Source of the DNA: Symsagittifera roscoffensis
Lineage: Eukaryota; Xenacoelomorpha; Acoela; Convolutidae
Assembly: GCF_963678635.1 (NCBI RefSeq)
Contig: NC_087067.1
Span: forward strand, 10,771,716-10,835,715
Length of the DNA: 64,000 nt
Reading direction: 5' to 3'
Position 1 is the stretch's first letter. Each line of letters opens with the position of its first letter. This document shows, piece by piece, positions 12,301 through 22,086 of the stretch. Below the pieces are notes generated by a model that was not told where the DNA came from, searched no databases, and saw nothing but the letters and a program-made list of their open reading frames with translations. Position numbers and translations under genes: made by a program.

Positions 12301-13799
12301 ATTTCTTCAAATCGTGTTTGATGTTCGGTAGTCCATTCAAAATTATTTTGTTGTCGGAGGATGTTCTAGAAAGGTCTTAAGTATAGTTGCATTTTGTATA
12401 CATATTTGCTTAAGAAATACAACACTCCAAGTAGTTCTTGGATTTTTTTATTTGTAGGTGGTTGAAGTTTTTGAATTGCGTCGATGCGTGATTTTAATGG
12501 AGTTATACTGTTTCTTTCAATAATGTGTCCAAGAAACTTTACGCGTGTTGGATGTTCTAAAAGATCTGTGTTTTAATTTATAGTTGTATTGTTAAATTTT
12601 CTAAAATATCGGAGGAGTGTTTGATTTCCTAAGATTGTGGTATCAGCTTTTGTTGGTTTTGTTTTAAACATGTGATTTATCCGGGGCTGCTTTCATGTTT
12701 TCGTTTTGAAGTATTTGATGATATTGTTCTAAGACTGAGAACATTTCATCTTTAGTTTGTGACTGCATGAAAACATCGTCCAAGTATGTAATTGCATTTT
12801 TCTTGAGTATTAGTGGTCTAAAATTTTTACTCATAAAAGCTGAAAACGCTGCTGGTACTATGGTTATTCCATGAAATAATCTATTGAATTCATATTGTTG
12901 ATTTCCAATAACGAATTGTGTTAATCGTCGTGATTATTCATCTAACGGCATTTGATTATATGCACTATTCATATCTGCGGTTGTGAAATATTTTCCATAA
13001 TATTTTGTTAAAATTACTTGAATGGGTTCAATGGGCCAATTACATTTTGATTCGTCAATTAGTGAATTGAGGTATTTACCGTCTAGAACTATTTTTAGTG
13101 ATTCTCCTTTAGCTAGGATGATAACTGGGTTAATAGAGGTGTTACCTTTTGGTTGTTCTTCTTTGTTTACGGGAGATATAATTTCGTATTGTTCTTAAAT
13201 GTCAAGTTATCGGTTTACTTTATCATGTAAGTGTATTGGTACTTTGCTTGCTCTTTGTTTTTTGAAAACTGCATCAGGTTTTAAGGGTAAATGTAATGGT
13301 GAACTTACTTTGCCAACATCAAATTTGGATGTTGCGTAAACTGTTGGATATTTCAACAATAATTTGGCTATTTTGTCAAATTCGTTTTGTGTTAAATGAG
13401 AGTTAATTTAAACATCGTTAAAAATTTTTGCTGTTCTTCTGAATAGTGTGATATATTGAATGTTGGTTTAAAAAAGGATGCTTTTGTGAAATAATCTGTA
13501 TTTCTTTTTTCGTTACTTATTATACTATTTATTGATAATTCATCATCAAAAATTGTTGATTGGCAAATATCTAGTAGTTGTAATATATTATTGACTCTAT
13601 ATGCTACTTCGTTTGTGGGTGGAGTTGTAGCGTTTGTTTCACAATATCCTAAGAGTCCTAGAGGTAATGTTATTTGATATGGGGAGTTATTATATACGTG
13701 TGATGAAATAATATCAGAGTTTGAGTTTTTAATATATTTTATGGATGAAAATTTTATCCGAAAAAAATTATGGATAGGTTTGAATTCGAGGTCTGACAT
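12301..13799 (-). pseudogene. pol: pol: reverse transcriptase
   Basis: RNA-dependent DNA polymerase of Ty3/Gypsy type. The N-terminal segment is 13392-13799. Palm motif YFTTADMNSAYNQMPLDE lies near 12940-12990, directly followed by a TAA where the sequence context suggests a former CAA. The catalytic motif YLDD is at 12775-12786. About 36 codons after YLDD the gene is interrupted by the 114-bp duplicated piece (12555-12668), which brings a stop. The thumb region continues at 12550-12310 (FLGH-type motif). The gene is not functional. Confidence 0.87.
12555..12668. repeat. 114-bp pol fragment inserted in RT
   Basis: Near-identical direct copy of 11213-11326 placed inside the RT thumb. Its ends fall on short shared strings (TTCTAAAAGA on one side, TTTAAA on the other), as expected for template switching during reverse transcription. 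Confidence 0.8.
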
Positions 13800-13937
13800 G
13801 AAAAGTTGTTTTTTGTTTTGATTTTTATCATATTGATGAACTTATTTGATTGAAAAATTATGTACATTTCCTGAGAATGGTTTCAGGTATTTTCGTTTTT
13901 GATTATAAATAGGGTAGATTTTTGAGAAATATGGTGG

Positions 13938-14380
13938 TTATTTATTTAATCTCTGAAAGATTGTTAAAGCTGTGTTTTTCATTCTTGTGTATTTATCTTT
14001 TATATGGATTTTAATATTTAAGATGTTTACTGTTGGTAAATATTTAGTTATGAACGGTATGCCAATGATATTATGTTTTATATCTGTGATTTGAAATGTT
14101 TGTTGAAACGGTTTGGTGAAAATTTTGTTTTGTTCCATTGTTCTAGTGGGAACAAGGAAAAGTTGGATTTTTCCATGACTGATTAACGTTGATCCTTGTA
14201 CTGTTGCTAACTTGCTTGCTGTTTTCATAGGTATTAAGTTTGGATGTAATGTTTTTATTTCATTCCAAGTGGGAATATTAATGATATTTGATTCTGCTCC
14301 TGAGTCGAATAAAAAATCTATTTCAAGGCCTGGTGGTTGAAATTCTATATTTTTTGGGCTTTCTAAGAGAAATGGGATTG
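13938..14380 (-). pseudogene. pol: pol: retropepsin-type aspartic protease
   Basis: Would cleave Gag and Pol polyproteins. The catalytic triplet is visible as FLFDSGAESNIIN (DSGA at 14295-14306). The second half, IKHNIIGIPFITKYLP, matches the hydrophobic-G(I/L)-(D/P) region before the helix in this family. The segment 13938-14345 is open; a TAG lies upstream near 14384. It sits between the Gag tail and RT as in Ty3/Gypsy elements. Confidence 0.8.
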
Positions 14381-15014
14381 TCTAAATTTTTTCTCTTGGT
14401 CGTTCGTTTTGTATGTTTTGATAAATATGATTTGTACTTGAGCATTGTACTTCGTCTTTTTCATCGGGTTTGACTACAGTGTTGATTTCATTTACTTCTT
14501 GTGTGATTGGTAAATTATTATTAATAGGTCTAGTATAATAATCATGAAGAAGTTCCAATTGCTTTTCATAAATGCGTGAACAGAAGGATTGTTCATATAT
14601 GATAGGTTCATAGTCATTTTCGACTGTTATCGTTTTTACTGAGATAGTGTTATTTGTATCTTTTTCGCTGTCTGTTGATTCGCAATTAATGTGATTTAAT
14701 TGTAATTCGGTGTGTCCTGTATCATCGATACCAGGTGGGTCTGAAATTGTTTCTTCAATTGTTTGTACATGGTTAATTTGTTTTTTATGCTTCGGTGTAC
14801 TGCTTCTATATTTGTGTTGTGAATCTGGATAGCGGTTATTATTCCTGTGAGGCGATTGGGAATAATTTCTTTGTCTATTGTTATAGCTTGATTTTCGATT
14901 TTGTGAATTGTTTCCTGATCTATTTTGGTAATTGTCACTAGATCTTTGATAACTTGATCTATTGTATGAATTATTTTTTGATCTGTTGTTTTGATAATAT
15001 TGATTTAGATTATT
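14381..15014 (-). pseudogene. Gag-protease linker, basic and N/Q/I-rich
   Basis: Broken coding sequence between the Arg/Ser-rich Gag end and the protease. The piece 14696-14938 is open and lysine/isoleucine-rich. The homologous segment of the other copy is 26536-26974, which supports it as part of the ancestral gag-pol gene. No motif recognised. Confidence 0.5.
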
Positions 15015-18000
15015 TCAATGACTTCTATTCCTGTTGTTGGAATAGTTTTTATTTCTATTGTATGATGAGTTTCGTGATCTATCGTTGGAATAGTGTCTCT
15101 TCCTGAGGTTTGAATGGCAACTGGATTCAGAAGCAAATTCTGATCTGTTTGAGTTCGATCGTGAATAGTTGTTTCGATTTTGATTATTTTGACTATTTGA
15201 TCGACTATATCTATTTTGTGAGAAATTTCGTGAATGTCTTTGTTCTGGAGATCTACCTCTATAACTTGAGTTATATGGTGATTGGTTTCTCGAGTAGTTC
15301 GAGTTGCCTGGAAGTGGTTTTCCAGAGCTGTTATTACTGTGTATATTTTTGTTTGGTAGATTTTGGTCTTTTTTCATGTACTGATAGAATGATTTATTTG
15401 GTTCTTTGTATTTTTATGGCTTGTTTTGATTGTCTTGCTGTTTTTGGCTACATTCGGCAATACTGTGTCGGCAATACTTTGGATTTTTCTCATATATATT
15501 CAAAATTTCAGTAATTTTTTCAGATAGATCTACATCTGAGTTTTGAATACTGTTTATATGGGTAGTATTTGTTTCGATCCTGTTAACATATTGTAGTTTG
15601 AGATTTTCTGTTTCTACAAGTTTCATTGTGATTTCTGCCTGCTCTAGTTTATCTACTAGTTTTCTAAAGTCTAAATCAGGTTCTCGAATTGAGGAAGGAT
15701 GTGATGCTCTCTTTTCAATAGCTATTTTTCTTAGCTGGGGTCTCAGAGTCATCATTAAAAATTCCGTCATTTTCGTGTTTATATAATCATGTGTGTTGAG
15801 TGAATATGCTTTTTGAACTAGTGTGTCGATTCTTACTGCCAATTGTTTAATTGTTTCAATTGGTAATCTGCGAACTTCATTACAAAAAACTCTTTGATGT
15901 TGTTTGTTTCTTTCAGAATCAAACATTTTTGAAAATTCTTGTGTGAATCTTTTTCAGTATGATTTATGTCTATAGGTCGAACTGAAAACCAATTTTGAGC
16001 TGCGCCATCAAGTGTTGTTTGTATTAACGCTGTGCGTCGATGTATCCAATTTTGGTGAAGTGGTGTGTTAATTGGTTCAGGTCCTATTTTTAAAATTAAA
16101 TTTGCTGTAACTGCGTTTAAATAATCTTCTACAGAATACTCAGGGCCTGTGCCTGTAAATACCATCAATGGTTTGTTTGATGTGATTGACGATCCACCCA
16201 TTAGGTATGGATTCATCGTCATTTGTAGTGATTCAGCGACATTTGGTATCTGTGAAAAGTTTGTAAGTTGATTTTTTGTTATTTCATGATGTTGTAAATA
16301 ATATGGTAGCGGTATTTCATTTTGCATTTGTGTTGGTTGGTAAGAATGCATAATAGCTGGGTTTTGTGATTGTGCTGGTTGATAAGATTGTATGGTGATT
16401 GGATTTTGCATCTGTAACGGTTGGTAGCTTTGTATATCAGCTGCGTTTTGTGGGTAAATTTTTACATTTTGAGATGTTTGAGTTTGTCGGGGTTTTTGTG
16501 TACAATATTCTTGGGTATATGGTGCAAAAATATCTGGTTGAAAATAATCATCATCATCGGATTATAAATTGTTTGTATAGTAGGGTGTTTGTTGTTTATT
16601 TCTATTTTGTTGGAAAAATGGATAGTTTTCAGTACGAGCTTGTAGGGGATATGGATGATCTTGAAAGTTTACTGGTTTTTGTGATGTATTTGGATGATTC
16701 CATTTTTGTGAAAATAAAAGCTTTTGTGTATTTCTGCGGATGGGTTGGGTTGTTTGTGATGGATTGACATAATTATAATTGTGTTCCGCAAAATTACTTC
16801 TTGTAAAAGTTTTTCTTGTTTTTGATGGTTTTGTCATTGGTCTATATGTTTGATAGTCCATATGTGAATTTTTTGGAGCAACCGAGCGTTTAACCGTAGA
16901 TTGTAATGTTACTTGTGGTAATGTTGGATTTTTGGATCTTGATGTTGTGAGATTTGGATGTATTGGTGAAATACTTTGTTGCGTAGTTGTCGCTGTTGTT
17001 TCAATTATTTGTTCATTTTTTACTTGTGATGCTATTTGAATATCTTGTTGAGTAAAATTTTCAGATTTATCTAGATTTTCCTGTTGTATAACAGTTGAAT
17101 TTAAACTATTGTTCTGTGTACCGGGTAGGAATGAATTATAGTTTAAAAGGTGTTGCATCTGTTGTAAGTGGAAATACCTTTACGTAATCATTGTGGATTG
17201 ATATTGTACTAATTTCTTGACTTGAGATGTCTACTGGAAAGTTTAGAAATAGTGCGTGAGACCAATCAGGGTCCCAAACATAATCTGATTGCTCTGCAAT
17301 GACCGAATCATCATTTGTACTTTGAGGTCTAAAGATTTTTCTTGCTTGTGCAATTAAATCATTATTATGTGTGAAATAATCAATTATAAACCATGCTAAA
17401 AATTTGTGTGAATCATGTTTGGCATTTTGTGAGACATCATTACTGGTAAAATTTTCACGGATTGAGTTTAAAAAAGTTGAAAATGCGGCGATTTCATTTT
17501 TTACTTTTGTGTGTCTTGATGTTTGAACTGGTGATGTACTTTGAGCTTCTGTTCTTTCTAATATAGATAAATAACTATATATTTTTGCAAAAACTTCGTT
17601 AGTGAATATTGAGTTTGCTCTCTGTGAATTTTGATATTGTATGCTTTTGATATACTCTATGAATACTTCTGAAAATTCTATGTCAATGTCATCTGTTTGG
17701 ATAACATATTTACCCTGAAATTTACTTGGTGTACTGAGTTCTATGGTGTAAATTCCATATTGTTGTGTTAGGTTACATATTCGTTTTAAATAATGATCAA
17801 CAATTTGTCTTTTGATTTATATTTCGGGGAAATAAGCTTTACATGGGCTGGTTCCTTGTTCGAATAAACTTGCGATTAGAATATTGCAAAATTGTGTTTG
17901 TCCTCAGTCAAATTATTATAAAATTACTGATTTCTGATTCGGAGACTGCGTTTCTTTTCTTTGAAAATCTTTTTCGTGTAAGTTGTCTTTGTTTACTTAT

Positions 18001-18147
18001 ACTTTTTCTTTTTATTGTTTGTCGTTTTGTTCGAATGTATCCAATTGTTTTTGTATGTGGGGTAATTACGAGATCGTATTTTTGATTGTTTATTTCACAG
18101 TTGTGTATTACGATTGTTTGTTTTTTACCTAAATTTTTCAGTGACAT
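15015..18147 (-). pseudogene. gag: gag: large structural polyprotein gene, decayed
   Basis: The start is taken at 18147 (MSLKNLGKKQTI) because the same internal methionine is conserved in the second copy (23057). Order: a basic N-terminal domain (YDLVITPH, IGYI; 17908-18147); a region equivalent to 23619-24164; a Q/N/P/T-rich region with FFQQN (16562-17158); a capsid-like region with MVFTGTGPEYSVEDYLNAVT and LIQTTLDGAAQNWF (15833-16411), the latter typical of retrotransposon Gag; then 15414-15926 and an R/S/N/Y-rich basic tail (15015-15377). The CX2CX4HX4C zinc knuckle of the other copy is partly deleted here (only YCRHSIAEC remains, near 15440). About 1,000 codons, large for a Gag. Confidence 0.8.
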
Positions 18148-18492
18148 AAGGTTTAGGATGAAAGGATGCAAGGAGTTTATTAGTGATTTTAATATTCTAG
18201 ACTGTTAGTCCTTACGATATTTTGGTTAGCCTAACTTGGGTCTTTTATGTAGGGTTGGAGAGAAAAGTATATATCAATTCCTAAGAATGATTGTTACTTT
18301 CTTGTGGCTATTCTAAGTTAAGATGTTAACTTACTTAATCTTACTTAGGGGTAATGATTGTGTTCAAGGGTTGGAGAATATTAAATCGATCCACAAGGTT
18401 CAGGTATAATTAGAACGCAAGTAGTTCGTTAGATACTATTTTAAAATTACTAAGCTTAAGGTTGATCCTGGGTCAGGTACGAGGAGGGTTCA

Positions 18493-18523
18493 AGTGAAAG
18501 ATGAATAACCGAAGTTGTTCACT
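18493..18523 (-). promoter_or_regulatory. Nested leader hairpin with C(UUCG)G tetraloop
   Basis: On the minus strand AGTGAA and TTCACT form an outer stem enclosing AAC-UUCG-GUU, a C(UUCG)G tetraloop. The same arrangement is at 22676-22706 in the second copy. Confidence 0.55.
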
Positions 18524-18590
18524 GTTTCGCCTAATTTGAATGGTTAGTGTGATTAAAAATTTCTATTAGTCCAGGGTCTTTTGAAAGGTT

Positions 18591-18614
18591 TCGACGTTTG
18601 AGGTCGTTAGACAC
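18591..18614 (-). promoter_or_regulatory. 24-nt block identical in both element copies
   Basis: The core, read on the minus strand, is CTAACGACCTCAAACGTC, with CGAC/GTCG self-complementary ends. All 24 bases match 22572-22595, although most of the leader has diverged strongly. Confidence 0.55.
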
Positions 18615-18632
18615 TTGTTAGGTGGGTGGGGG

Positions 18633-18648
18633 AGAACAGAATTGTTCT
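18633..18648 (-). promoter_or_regulatory. Small conserved leader hairpin
   Basis: AGAACA and TGTTCT arms (6 bp) followed on the minus strand by CCCCCAC. The second copy (22537-22552) has AGAACAA/TTGTTCT followed by CCCCCAC. Confidence 0.45.
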
Positions 18649-19040
18649 ATTTGGTCCAAGGAAAGCCTTGATGATATGATTTTAAGTTTAAATAAAGTTC
18701 AGGTAATTGAGGGTAAAATTTAGGATAAGCCTTTTATAATTATTTAAAGTTTATTTTAATAAAAAGGTTTAGTTTTTTATGATATTAGTGGGTTTATAAT
18801 TGCTGTTATGTTTAGGTGATGAAGCTGGAGATGACAAGATGATTTATGTTTACTTATAATTTATGATCATTTGTACTAATTTTTATTTTTGTTTTCAATA
18901 AATATATTTTTCAGATATCTCTTTTGAATTTACTGCAGAAATGAGGAGAACGATTTGAGATGTTTTTATCAATCGTTATTGTACAATAACAAATTTTGTT
19001 TAGCGCCTGAAATAATCATTGAAGATTTTTTTAAAGGATT

Positions 19041-19274
19041 TTATGTTTGCAAATGAAAATCTAAATTCATTGCTAGTAAAATTCTAAATATAAAAGTTTG
19101 TGTTGGCTTTTGCCGTACGACCATGAAATTAAATGGTAAGTTTCTATGTACTCGTAGATTGTCTCTTGTCCGAGGTCTTCTTCCAATACCGGATAATTCT
19201 AGTACTGTACGGAATAGCGGCTCTGATCTATTGAGTCGTAGAGACATTTCAATTAAATTATTATCATGTAACAT
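19041..19274 (-). CDS. Conserved 77-codon leader ORF, function unknown
   Basis: Lies about 70 nt after the primer-binding site and long before gag. It encodes a basic, arginine-rich peptide of 77 residues (MLHDNNLIEMSLRL...). The second copy has the same frame, length and stop position at 21853-22086. About 47 of 77 residues are identical, and many of the rest are conservative (I/V, D/E, L/I, N/D), with no indel. The best-kept segment is VRQK..QTF.FRIL. I recognise no family; no signal peptide or membrane segment. It could be a regulatory small protein or an N-terminal exon spliced to a later gene. The frame upstream is also partly open in the second copy, so this ATG may not be the true start. 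Confidence 0.6.
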   Translation of the reverse strand: MLHDNNLIEMSLRLNRSEPLFRTVLELSGIGRRPRTRDNLRVHRNLPFNFMVVRQKPTQTFIFRILLAMNLDFHLQT

Positions 19275-19343
19275 TTTGAAAATGTTTTGTCTAAACCTAA
19301 TCTAATTAGTTCTGAGCTAATTTGTTTGTTAAGGTCTCATTCG

Positions 19344-19361
19344 AGACTTATGGTCGCACCA
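19344..19361 (-). other. Primer-binding site candidate
   Basis: Two bases after the 5' LTR end (ACTCA, then TC) the minus strand reads TGGTGCGACCATAAGTCT. It begins with TGG as required for pairing with a tRNA CCA end, and is conserved with one change at 21762-21779. The implied tRNA would end ...TGGTCGCACCA, which I cannot assign. Confidence 0.6.
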
Positions 19362-19363
19362 GA

Positions 19364-19777
19364 TGAGTTAAGTTTTATGCTTGGATGAGGTACACCGTAA
19401 TTTCGGATGAGGTACACCGTCTGCTCGTCACGCTATCTTATATTCGGCCGGATAGATTCGTGCAACTTCTTAGTCTAATACCGATCCTAATCTTAGTGTT
19501 ATATCTACTAGTCTCAGGGTGTTTAACTAGTCTCTGCTAGGGTCAATAGATCTAGAGTATACTGGCTTATTGCGATTGCTGAAGTTCTCTTGGAGAGGTA
19601 ACTAATTTCTAAGTTAAATTCAAATCTCTCTGGTGCTGAAATTACAAGTAATTTCAGCACTTTCAAATAAGTGGGTTGTTAGTTAGATGGATCATGATTG
19701 GTTAATATTAAATATTGTATAGTAATAAAATATCTAATTTTTGACCAATAATAAAATGTAGTTTAGATCAGGTTCCA
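19364..19777 (-). repeat. 5' LTR of the minus-strand element
   Basis: 414 bp. Starts TGGAACCTGATC at 19777 and ends ...CTTAACTCA at 19364. Carries the perfect hairpin at 19633-19660. Transcription of the element would start inside it; I could not place a TATA box securely. Confidence 0.85.
19633..19660. promoter_or_regulatory. Perfect LTR hairpin, 5' LTR copy
   Basis: Same 13-bp arms and AA loop as 1376-1403, without a mismatch, although the LTRs differ elsewhere. Confidence 0.7.
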
Positions 19778-19781
19778 CTTT
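19778..19781. repeat. Target-site duplication, right copy (CTTT)
   Basis: Directly follows the right LTR end and matches 1108-1111. Confidence 0.75.
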
Positions 19782-19838
19782 ACTGCTCTGGTTTAGATGA
19801 TCATAATAAATAAATCATCTAACTAAAACTAAAACTAT

Positions 19839-20375
19839 ACAAGACTGCTCGTATCAGGGCGAAGCCCTGAATGTTCCGACTGCTTTTTAAGGTTTATGGA
19901 GCACTAATAACATTTTTAAAAAAATAAAATGAAACAAAATGAGAAAAAAAAATTTAAAGTTTTGAAATTTTTTAAATGAAAATCATCACCCCACACGCCA
20001 TATAAAGTACAAAAGGAAACATTTCGCTCCTTGTAACCAATCAATTATGGCAAGTAAGCTTCATTCAACCAATTTGGAACGATTTCTAATACGGATTAAC
20101 TCTCCGCTTACGCGTTAATAGCGCGAAATATATCGCGCGTTAGTTGTCCCAAATTGGCCAAAATGGCAACCTTTAAACCCCCGTAACTCTACAAAAAAAT
20201 AGTCACAGGTGAAATATCTTTTTAAATTTGAGCTCCGGAAAACAATACTTTTCGAATGATATAAAAAAATTTCGTCAAAAACGGCTGGTTAAAAAGTCGA
20301 AATTTGTCTGAAGAAAAAAAAAACCCACCCCGAGCACAAATATTCCGTTACTTTCGTATCGAAAGTCGGAACAAA
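19839..20375 (+). repeat. Hairpin-ended interspersed repeat, copy a
   Basis: Begins CAAGACTGCTCGTATCAGGG and ends ...CGAAAGTCGGAACA. The left end has hairpin CAGGGC-GAA-GCCCTG, the right end ACTTTCG-TAT-CGAAAGT. Just inside lie inverted TGTTCCGACT and AGTCGGAACA. The centre has a palindromic GCGCGAAATATATCGCGCG. Non-coding. Related copies are at 42995-43532, 43709-44130, 61051-61588 and 61765-62186. It behaves like a non-autonomous DNA element. Confidence 0.7.
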
Positions 20376-21380
20376 AATACTAACACTGAGATTTCTGGCA
20401 CGCCACAATGAGTAGCTTTATATGATGAGATCTATGAATCACTTCGAACAAATTTGTTTTGTTTTTTCTTAGAAGTTCCTATTAGTATAATTCTCACGCG
20501 AAAGTTCAAAATTTTCATGGTTTTTTATGGTTTCCTGATTATACGATATTTTTTTTTGGAAAACAATTTGTGTGGAGAAAATTTTTATCACTAAGTCAAA
20601 AAACAGCAATTATTGGTTGTTAGGTTGCTCAAAGACTTTGGCTTAGAACTGTGGGCAAAATAAAGGGACAAGAGTTGTCAGCATCAAATATCTTCCTTTC
20701 CTGATGTAAAACCTAGTCTTTTTGTCTTAGACACGAATCAGAGTAATTTAAGAAATATATATACACTTTAAGACCTGAAACCAAGTAAGATGCTATGAGT
20801 AAAGCGCGAGTAAGCTGAGATGATGAGTAAGCATAGAGATGAGTAAGCTTCAACCATGAAATTACTCATTAAATTAATGCTGTTTTGGCGTAAAAGATCC
20901 GTTTTTCAGTGCCACGACACACATGTCTTGCGCGAAAACTTTGTTGCTTTTGTAAACCTACAACATATTTCTGTATCATCACAACAGCAGTACATAAATG
21001 TGTTTAATACAGTTCATCGATATCGATAACTGTAGAATCCACAATGAGGGAGACTCAAACGGATAATACTCAATTATCTACAGAAAAAAGTTACAGATTT
21101 TGGATTTTTTGTAAATTGTATTGTACAACATCGATTAAATTGTTATAAAAATCGATCATGTTGCATTTTGTTCGCAAAAGTGTTATACTGTATATCTTAA
21201 AACTGTTTTGTTTTGTATCAAAATTTATGCTACAAACAGATTGCAATTTCTGCATAGTACATACAGGTTTTATACAAAAAATATACAGATTATTGATCCA
21301 ATTTCCGAAGAAAGGGACGGAAAATTTGTGTTAGCGTTGGTGTTTCGTTCAACTGACGAATTTCGACTATTTATCAATCA
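20376..21380. other. Spacer between the two LTR elements
   Basis: AT-rich, no gene or further repeat recognised. It ends at TGGAACC of the second element at 21381. Confidence 0.45.
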
Positions 21381-21759
21381 TGGAACCAGATCTAAACTAG
21401 TATTTATCATTGGTTATTATTATGATATTTTATCTCTATAAAATATTAAATACTAACCAATCATACTCCATCAAACTAACAACCTATTTATTTGTAAAAT
21501 GTTGAAACTACTTGTAGTTTCAACACCAGAACAATTTGAATTAAACTTAGAATACAGTTGTTTTCATTCTGGAACTAACTCGCGCAAACCGGTGTACACT
21601 AGATCTATTGAAACTAGGAGATATAAGAGTAAGTTTAAGACTGGTATTAGTCTAAGAAGTTGCACGAATCTATTCGGCCGAAATTTAGATAGCGTGACGA
21701 GCAGACGATGTACCCTATCTGAAACTACTCTATGAGTACAGTAAACTATACATAACTCA
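21381..21759 (+). repeat. 5' LTR of the plus-strand element
   Basis: 379 bp, TGGAACC...AACTCA, followed by TC and the primer site. Clearly homologous to 19364-19777 but considerably diverged. An open frame of 78 codons (21499-21735) runs through it in the same frame as the leader ORF, separated by two stops. Confidence 0.75.
21501..21524. promoter_or_regulatory. LTR hairpin with compensating changes
   Basis: Arms GTTGAAACTAC and GTAGTTTCAAC, loop TT. Relative to GCTGAAATTAC/GTAATTTCAGC of the other element, two base pairs have changed on both arms together, keeping the stem perfect. Confidence 0.7.
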
Positions 21760-21761
21760 TC

Positions 21762-21779
21762 TGGTGCGACCAAAAGTCT
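21762..21779 (+). other. Primer-binding site candidate, second element
   Basis: TGGTGCGACCAAAAGTCT, two bases after the LTR end. It matches the site at 19344-19361 with a single T/A difference. Confidence 0.6.
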
Positions 21780-21852
21780 CAAACAGACCTTAACTAACCT
21801 AGAATTAGACAAAAATTGGATTAGAATTAGACAAACACAACATTTCATAAAA

Positions 21853-22086
21853 GTGTTATATGACAAAAACTTAGTAGATATGTGTCTACGCCTCGATAGA
21901 TCATATCCAATATTCCGAATAAAACGAGAACTACCCGGTATTGGAAGAATACGTCGAACAAGAGACGACATACGATCAGGAAGAAATCTACTGATTGATT
22001 TCATGATAGTACGACAAAAACGAGATCAAACTTTTGTTTTTAGGATACTACCAGCAGTAAATATAAATTTCCATTTACTGACATAA
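21853..22086 (+). pseudogene. Leader ORF, second copy
   Basis: Homologue of 19041-19274 with identical length and stop position. The first codon is GTG here instead of ATG, so it is probably not translated from that point in this copy. The frame stays open upstream, through the primer site, back to a TAA at 21742. Confidence 0.5.

Larger units (their letters stand above)
18148..19040 (-). promoter_or_regulatory. Long untranslated leader upstream of gag
   Basis: About 0.9 kb with no conserved reading frame, yet blocks match 22087-23056 of the other copy closely. Best preserved are 18493-18523, 18591-18614 and 18633-18648. Such conservation in a leader suggests packaging, dimerisation or translation-control RNA structure (inferred). 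Confidence 0.55.
1112..19777 (-). mobile_element. Full-length env-carrying Ty3/Gypsy-like LTR retroelement, 18.7 kb, decayed
   Basis: Two related LTRs (1112-1520 and 19364-19777, roughly 93-95% identical by eye) bound 17.8 kb of internal sequence read on the minus strand. Both outer edges carry CTTT. The LTRs run TGGAAC...ACTCA, so TG...CA. A candidate primer-binding site follows the 5' LTR by 2 nt. Gene order is leader ORF, gag, protease, RT, RNase H, integrase, X, env, Y. The integrase after RNase H and the GPY/F-type C-terminus place it with Ty3/Gypsy rather than Copia. Every long gene carries stops or frameshifts, so this copy is inactive. The length is well above the usual 5-12 kb and is only slightly explained by the 114-bp internal duplication. 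Confidence 0.88.

Noticed and set aside
12930-12960. Stop codons where Gln is expected, hinting at an alternative genetic code
   Set aside because: CAA is used freely for Gln nearby, other stops replace Tyr, Trp and Ser codons, and frameshifts are common. Decay under the standard code explains it.
21564-22004. 146-codon minus-strand ORF across the second LTR and leader
   Set aside because: Antisense to the conserved leader ORF; the first copy has no matching long frame.
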